Shown in pieces: positions 59,953-64,000 of a stretch of 64,000 bases of DNA. The DNA is from Candidatus Rokubacteria bacterium 13_1_40CM_69_27 (GTDB taxonomy: Bacteria; Methylomirabilota; Methylomirabilia; Rokubacteriales; CSP1-6), in contig MNEF01000094.1 of NCBI GenBank assembly GCA_001917535.1, positions 24,482 to 88,481 on the forward strand, written 5' to 3'. The position numbers and the translations under genes are program-made. The notes beneath the pieces are model-generated. The model saw nothing but the letters and a program-made list of their open reading frames with translations, was not told the origin of the DNA and searched no databases. Positions within the stretch are counted from its first letter, which is position 1. The number at the start of each line of letters is the position of its first letter.

Positions 59953-60836
59953 CGGCCGCCCGCGCGCTCGTCGCCCTCGCCACGCTCCTTCCCTTCGCGG
60001 CTGGCGCCTTCGGTCCTGCGGTCGCCGCCGCCCACGTCCTTAAGGTAACCTGGCAGCCGGCGCGTCCGCACGTCGGCGATATCGGCTGGGTTTCCGTGCA
60101 GGGCGCCCCGGATGACGCCACTCTCGAGGGATCGGTCGGTGGGCACCCCCTGCGCTTCTTTCCCTACGCGGGCGGTCACGCCGCGGTCGTGGGGTTCGAT
60201 CTGGAGACGAAGCCTGGTTCCCACACCTGGCGGCTGGCGGTGCTCCGGCCTGGACAGGAGCCGCAGACGGCGCAGGGCCGGATTCACGTGCAGCGGCGCG
60301 ACTTCCCCGTGCAGCGGCTCAGCGTGCCCCGGCCGATGGTCGACCTGGACCCCGAGACCGAGCGTCGAGCGGTCACCGAGGCGGAGCGCCTGCGCACCCT
60401 CTACCGCATGGTGACGCCGGAGCGGCTCTGGCGGGGTCGGTTCACGCGCCCCGTCGGAGGCACCGAACCCGGGAGCGGCTTCGGGGCTCGCCGCATCATC
60501 AACGGCCAGCCGCGGTCACCCCATGCCGGCATCGACTTTGCCGCGCCCCGCGGCACGCCGGTGGTGGCGACCAATGACGCACGGGTGGCGCTCGTCGCCG
60601 ACTACTTCTTCCCCGGGCGGCTGGTCGTGCTCGACCACGGTCTGGGGCTCTATACGCTCTACTTCCACCTGGACGACGCCAGGGTCGTGGAAGGCGAGCG
60701 CGTGAGCCGCGGGCAGCCGATCGGGGCAGTCGGGGCGACCGGCCGCTCAACGGGGCCGCATCTGCACTTCGGGGCCCAGGTGGGGGCAGCCAGGATTGAC
60801 CCAGCGACCCTCCTGGAGCTCACCGTCCGCGATTAG
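59949..60836 (+). CDS. M23 family metallopeptidase
   Basis: SPHAGIDFAAPRGTPVVATNDARVALVADYFFPGRLVVLDHGLGLYTLYFHLD; TGPHLHFGAQ. Confidence 0.9.
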   Translation: MTAARALVALATLLPFAAGAFGPAVAAAHVLKVTWQPARPHVGDIGWVSVQGAPDDATLEGSVGGHPLRFFPYAGGHAAVVGFDLETKPGSHTWRLAVLRPGQEPQTAQGRIHVQRRDFPVQRLSVPRPMVDLDPETERRAVTEAERLRTLYRMVTPERLWRGRFTRPVGGTEPGSGFGARRIINGQPRSPHAGIDFAAPRGTPVVATNDARVALVADYFFPGRLVVLDHGLGLYTLYFHLDDARVVEGERVSRGQPIGAVGATGRSTGPHLHFGAQVGAARIDPATLLELTVRD

Positions 60837-61081
60837 CGGCGCCGCCGCGCCTTCGCCTTGCCCTTCCGGCTGGCCTTGGCCTTCCCCTTGGCCTTCCGCT
60901 TCGCCTTGGGCTTCGCCTTGGCTTTTGGCTTGGGCTTCGCCGCCTTCGGCGCCGCGGGCCTCGGCGCCGCCGGCACGCTCGGAGTCGATGGAGGCATCAG
61001 GGGGGGGCTCGGCCGCGGGGGGCTGGGGGGTGGGGGTGTGCTCGGCATCCAGGACTGCGTGTCGCCGTAGGGTCGCTCCAT
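60833..61081 (-). CDS. lysine/alanine-rich histone H1-like basic protein
   Basis: Pro-rich N-terminus then KAAKPKPKAKAKPKAKRKAKGKAKASRKGKAKARRRR. Confidence 0.6.
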   Translation of the reverse strand: MERPYGDTQSWMPSTPPPPSPPRPSPPLMPPSTPSVPAAPRPAAPKAAKPKPKAKAKPKAKRKAKGKAKASRKGKAKARRRR

Positions 61082-61242
61082 CGTGTCCTCCCTCTCCGGG
61101 ATGAATAGGCTGCGCTGCTTTACGGTGCACATCGCGTCGCACGGGCGCAAGAGGGAATTTTCGTGCTATAGAAGTCACTGTGGCGCAGTGGCAGCGCGGC
61201 GTGGCTCCGCGCCAGGCGTCACCGAGCGTGGCCGCGCCCCCC

Positions 61243-62259
61243 TCAGAGGGCGATGCGTCGGCGCCGCCGCGCGGCCTCGGCGGCCAGCACGTCGTTCGAC
61301 CACACCATCACCAGCGAGCGGGCGAGGATTGCGCGCACCTGCGCGCGCGGGATCTTGATCGGCGCGGGCGCCGCCAGGGGGTCGGAGTGCGCGGCCAGCT
61401 TCTCGATCGTGGCGAGGCCGATCAGCAGCGGCCAGGCACAGGCCAGGCGCATCCGCCACTCGAGACGCGGGATGGCCAGCGTGTATTGCCAGGCGACCGC
61501 GTAATGCTCCAGGGCGGCGATGAGCAGTCGGTGGACCAGCGGCCGGACGCGCGGCGTGGCTGACGGGTCGAGGAGATCGCGGGGCTTCAGTCCGAGCACC
61601 GCCAGCTCACGGCCGGGGAGATAGCACCGACCGTTCCTCAGGTCGCGCGGCACGTCGCGCAGCACGTTCGTCATCTGGAGCGCCTTGCCGAACCGTACGC
61701 CGCGCGCGCTCATCTCCTCGAGATTCCACCCCTTGAGACGCGGACGGTGGGCGACGTGGAGCGCCGTCCAGAACGGGCCGACGCAGCCGGCGACGAGATA
61801 CGTGTACTGATCGAGCTCGGCGAGCGTCTCCAGCGCCGCCAGGCTCCCGGCGTCCTCCCCCGGGAAACGCGTCATATCGAAGAGCATGCCCGAGGTCAGT
61901 GTCGCCAGCACGGAGCGCGCCGCCGCGCGGTCCGCCGGCGGCAGGCGCTCCAGCCGCGCCACCGCCTCCCCCACGCGCTCGAGCAGCCGGCGCTCGGGGC
62001 CGTACTGGTGAGGCGCGGCGGCGAGGGCCACGGCGGTGACGTCGGCTGCCGTGCCGGCGTAGGCGCGGCGGAGGGTGTCGAGATGGGCGATGCGCTCGGC
62101 GCGCGCGATCAGGCGCGTATCGGCGACGGTGTCGGCGGCGCGGGCCAGGAGATACGCGAGGCCGATCGGCTCCCGCAGGCGGGCCGGCAGGATGGCGAGC
62201 GAGAGGTAGAAGCTCCGGCTGACCTGCCGCAGGAGGTCGCCGAGCAGGTCGTCGGACAT
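61243..62259 (-). CDS. squalene/phytoene synthase family protein
   Basis: VSRSFYLSLAILPARLREPIGLAYLLARAADTVADT; FGKALQMTNVLRDVPRDLRNGRCYLP. Confidence 0.9.
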   Translation of the reverse strand: MSDDLLGDLLRQVSRSFYLSLAILPARLREPIGLAYLLARAADTVADTRLIARAERIAHLDTLRRAYAGTAADVTAVALAAAPHQYGPERRLLERVGEAVARLERLPPADRAAARSVLATLTSGMLFDMTRFPGEDAGSLAALETLAELDQYTYLVAGCVGPFWTALHVAHRPRLKGWNLEEMSARGVRFGKALQMTNVLRDVPRDLRNGRCYLPGRELAVLGLKPRDLLDPSATPRVRPLVHRLLIAALEHYAVAWQYTLAIPRLEWRMRLACAWPLLIGLATIEKLAAHSDPLAAPAPIKIPRAQVRAILARSLVMVWSNDVLAAEAARRRRRIAL

Positions 62260-62260
62260 C

Positions 62261-62557
62261 CTAGTCGAAGTCGAACGGTCTCCGCGGCGGGTCGGGCGTG
62301 TCTTTGGCCTTCTTCAGGCCTTCCTGGAACTTGCGGTCGAGCACCTTGCCCTTTTGCGCCTCGGCCTGCATCTGCTGGCGGAAGCGCTCCTCGCGCGCCT
62401 TGGCCTTCGCGCCGAGGGCATCCAGCGCGGAGCCGAGATCGTCCAGCGCGCGCTTCGGCGGCGGGGGCTCGTGGGCGATGACGGCCTGCAGCTCGGGGTC
62501 GATGGTGAGTCGGCCCTTGCAGCACGGACAGACGATCGTGAACGACTGCGGTGTCAC
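62261..62557 (-). CDS. hypothetical zinc-ribbon-like protein
   Basis: MTPQSFTIVCPCCKGRLTIDPELQAVI. Confidence 0.6.
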   Translation of the reverse strand: MTPQSFTIVCPCCKGRLTIDPELQAVIAHEPPPPKRALDDLGSALDALGAKAKAREERFRQQMQAEAQKGKVLDRKFQEGLKKAKDTPDPPRRPFDFD

Positions 62558-62649
62558 AGCGCCCTCACGCTAGCAGGTCGGGGGGCCAGGCGCAACCCGA
62601 CCTGGCGCGCGGTGGCTTGACCGCGCGGCTCTTGCTGCTAGACTCCGTA

Positions 62650-62898
62650 ATGGACCTGACCGGCAAATACCTCACCGCGTCCATCGTCGATCAGCGCGCG
62701 CGGCTCTTTTTCTCGCTGCCACCATCCGCCGGCAAGCCGGACAAACAATGGACCTTCATCGGCAAGGTGGTGGATGATCACGGCCGTGGTCGCCGACCAA
62801 AAGCCGACGGATCTGCGGTCGATCGGTCTGGGGTCGGAAACGAGGGACAAGTCGACAAACCCGAAGACGTAGAATGCGGGGGATGGCCGACCTGGTGA
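62650..62898 (+). CDS. small hypothetical protein
   Basis: MDLTGKYLTASIVDQRARLFFSLPPSAGKPDKQWTFIGKVVDD; overlaps the downstream gene start; weak support. Confidence 0.3.
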   Translation: MDLTGKYLTASIVDQRARLFFSLPPSAGKPDKQWTFIGKVVDDHGRGRRPKADGSAVDRSGVGNEGQVDKPEDVECGGWPTW

Positions 62899-63797
62899 AC
62901 GAGTTCTCCTGGTCGCGGAGTCGCGACGGCACCTTCCAGGACTGTCGCCGGAAATACTTCTATCACTACTACGCATCCTGGGGCGGCTGGGAGGCGACCG
63001 CCTCCGAGGAGGTCCGCCGTCTCTACATCCTCAAGCAGCTCATGTCGCGCCAGCAGTGGGCCGGCCGCGTCGTCCACGACGCGATCGAGCTGGCCCTGCA
63101 GGGCCTGCGCAACGGCCGGACGGTGCCGGTCGAGCCCTTCATCGCCGACGTGATCGAGCGTATGCGGGGCGAGTGGCGCTCGTCGAAGGCGGCCCGCTAC
63201 CGCGACAACCCCAAATCTGTCGCGCTGTTCGAGCACGAGTACAGCGTCGAGCTCTCGCCGGAGGCGTGGCGGGCGCTGAGCCAGAACGTGGCCACCTGCC
63301 TCCGCAACTTCTTCCGGCTGCCGCTCCTGGTCGCCATCCGCCGCACCTCGCCCGAGCACTGGTCCATCGAGCACTGGTCGAAGGTCTTCAACTTCGAGAG
63401 CACCCAGGTGTGGGTGGCGCCGGACTTCGGCTTCTGGACGCCGGAGGGCCGCCTCGGCCTGGTGGACTGGAAGACCGGGGGCGCCCCCGCCGAGGGCGCC
63501 GCCTTCCAGCTCGGCTGCTACGCGCTGTACGCCCGGGAGGTGCTGGGCGTGGCGCCCGCCCAGGTCGACCTCTACGAGGCCAACCTGCGCGAGCCGCTCG
63601 TCACCCCGCATCGCTGGGACGACGAACGCCTGGAGGCCGTCAAGGAGCAGCTGCGGCTCTCCATCCGCTCGATGAGGGCGTACCTCGCCGATCCGGAGGC
63701 CAACATCGCCGTCATCACCGACTTCGAGCGCACTGAGGATCTCCGCATCTGCAAGTGGTGCAACTTCCGCGCGGTTTGCCGCCCGGAGCTGACCTGA
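62883..63797 (+). CDS. PD-(D/E)XK nuclease family (RecB/AddB/Cas4-like fold) with possible Fe-S cysteines
   Basis: DCRRKYFYHY; GRLGLVDWKTGGAPAEGAAFQLGCYALYA; C-terminal ICKWCNFRAVCRPEL. Confidence 0.82.
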   Translation: MADLVNEFSWSRSRDGTFQDCRRKYFYHYYASWGGWEATASEEVRRLYILKQLMSRQQWAGRVVHDAIELALQGLRNGRTVPVEPFIADVIERMRGEWRSSKAARYRDNPKSVALFEHEYSVELSPEAWRALSQNVATCLRNFFRLPLLVAIRRTSPEHWSIEHWSKVFNFESTQVWVAPDFGFWTPEGRLGLVDWKTGGAPAEGAAFQLGCYALYAREVLGVAPAQVDLYEANLREPLVTPHRWDDERLEAVKEQLRLSIRSMRAYLADPEANIAVITDFERTEDLRICKWCNFRAVCRPELT

Positions 63798-63821
63798 TCC
63801 GAGACGAGGGGGGATCGCCGA

Positions 63822-64000
63822 GTGACGACGCACCCGTTCCGTCAGATCGTGGCCTCCGACCGGGAGCTGCGCGCGATCGTGGGGCTGCCGGGCGAACTCG
63901 CCCTCAAGAAACAGCTGCCGATGCTCGACGCGCACTGCCGCGCCTTCATCGCCCGCTCGCCGTTTCTGCTCCTGGCCACCGCGAACGCCGCCGGCCAGTG
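63822..64000 (+). CDS. pyridoxamine 5'-phosphate oxidase-like FMN-binding protein (partial)
   Basis: GTG start; LPGELALKKQLPMLDAHCRAFIARSPFLLLATANAAGQ. Confidence 0.7.
   Translation, partial: MTTHPFRQIVASDRELRAIVGLPGELALKKQLPMLDAHCRAFIARSPFLLLATANAAGQ

Noticed and set aside
61178-61240. tRNA-like stretch TGGCGCAGTGGCAGCGC
   Set aside because: Resembles a D-arm but no anticodon arm, T-loop GTTCGANNC or acceptor pairing follows

Overview
High-GC bacterial chromosome window with no rRNA, confident tRNA or CRISPR; gene content and style resemble Rokubacteria/NC10-like genomes (inference). From left to right it holds: (1) a minus-strand heme-copper oxidase operon with a fused COX I-III and a heme-c-bearing COX II; (2) two acyl-CoA dehydrogenases; (3) an aromatic/CoA block with an internally deleted benzoate-CoA-ligase-like ORF, thioesterase, LigB-type dioxygenase and a complete liv-type ABC transporter; (4) MBL hydrolase, C26 peptidase, gamma-glutamyltransferase and TerC; (5) CaiB, MaoC and a sugar-type ABC transporter; (6) a caspase-fold protein lacking its catalytic Cys; (7) a small accessory patch (nucleotidyltransferase, MFS, Mrr-like nuclease); (8) clpB, dnaJ-like, htrA/degP and ftsH; (9) a ~19 kb respiratory island (38.8-57.4 kb): CydA-like protein without CydB, three membrane or periplasmic c-type cytochromes, cupredoxin-like proteins, an aa3-type oxidase with ctaA/ctaB and two COX III paralogs, a Usp/PCP_red/rubredoxin-like fusion, a radical SAM-PCP_red protein and an Mrp ATPase; (10) NUDIX, PAC2, M23, squalene/phytoene synthase and PD-(D/E)XK genes. 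Two repeat families stand out. Family 1 is a two-hairpin element at ten loci, nearly always placed right after a stop codon in the sense orientation, with compensatory stem changes. Family 2 has four copies within 17 kb of the respiratory island, with a related core flanked by unrelated but self-complementary arms. Copies of both families appear to have inserted into gene ends inside the oxidase operon.
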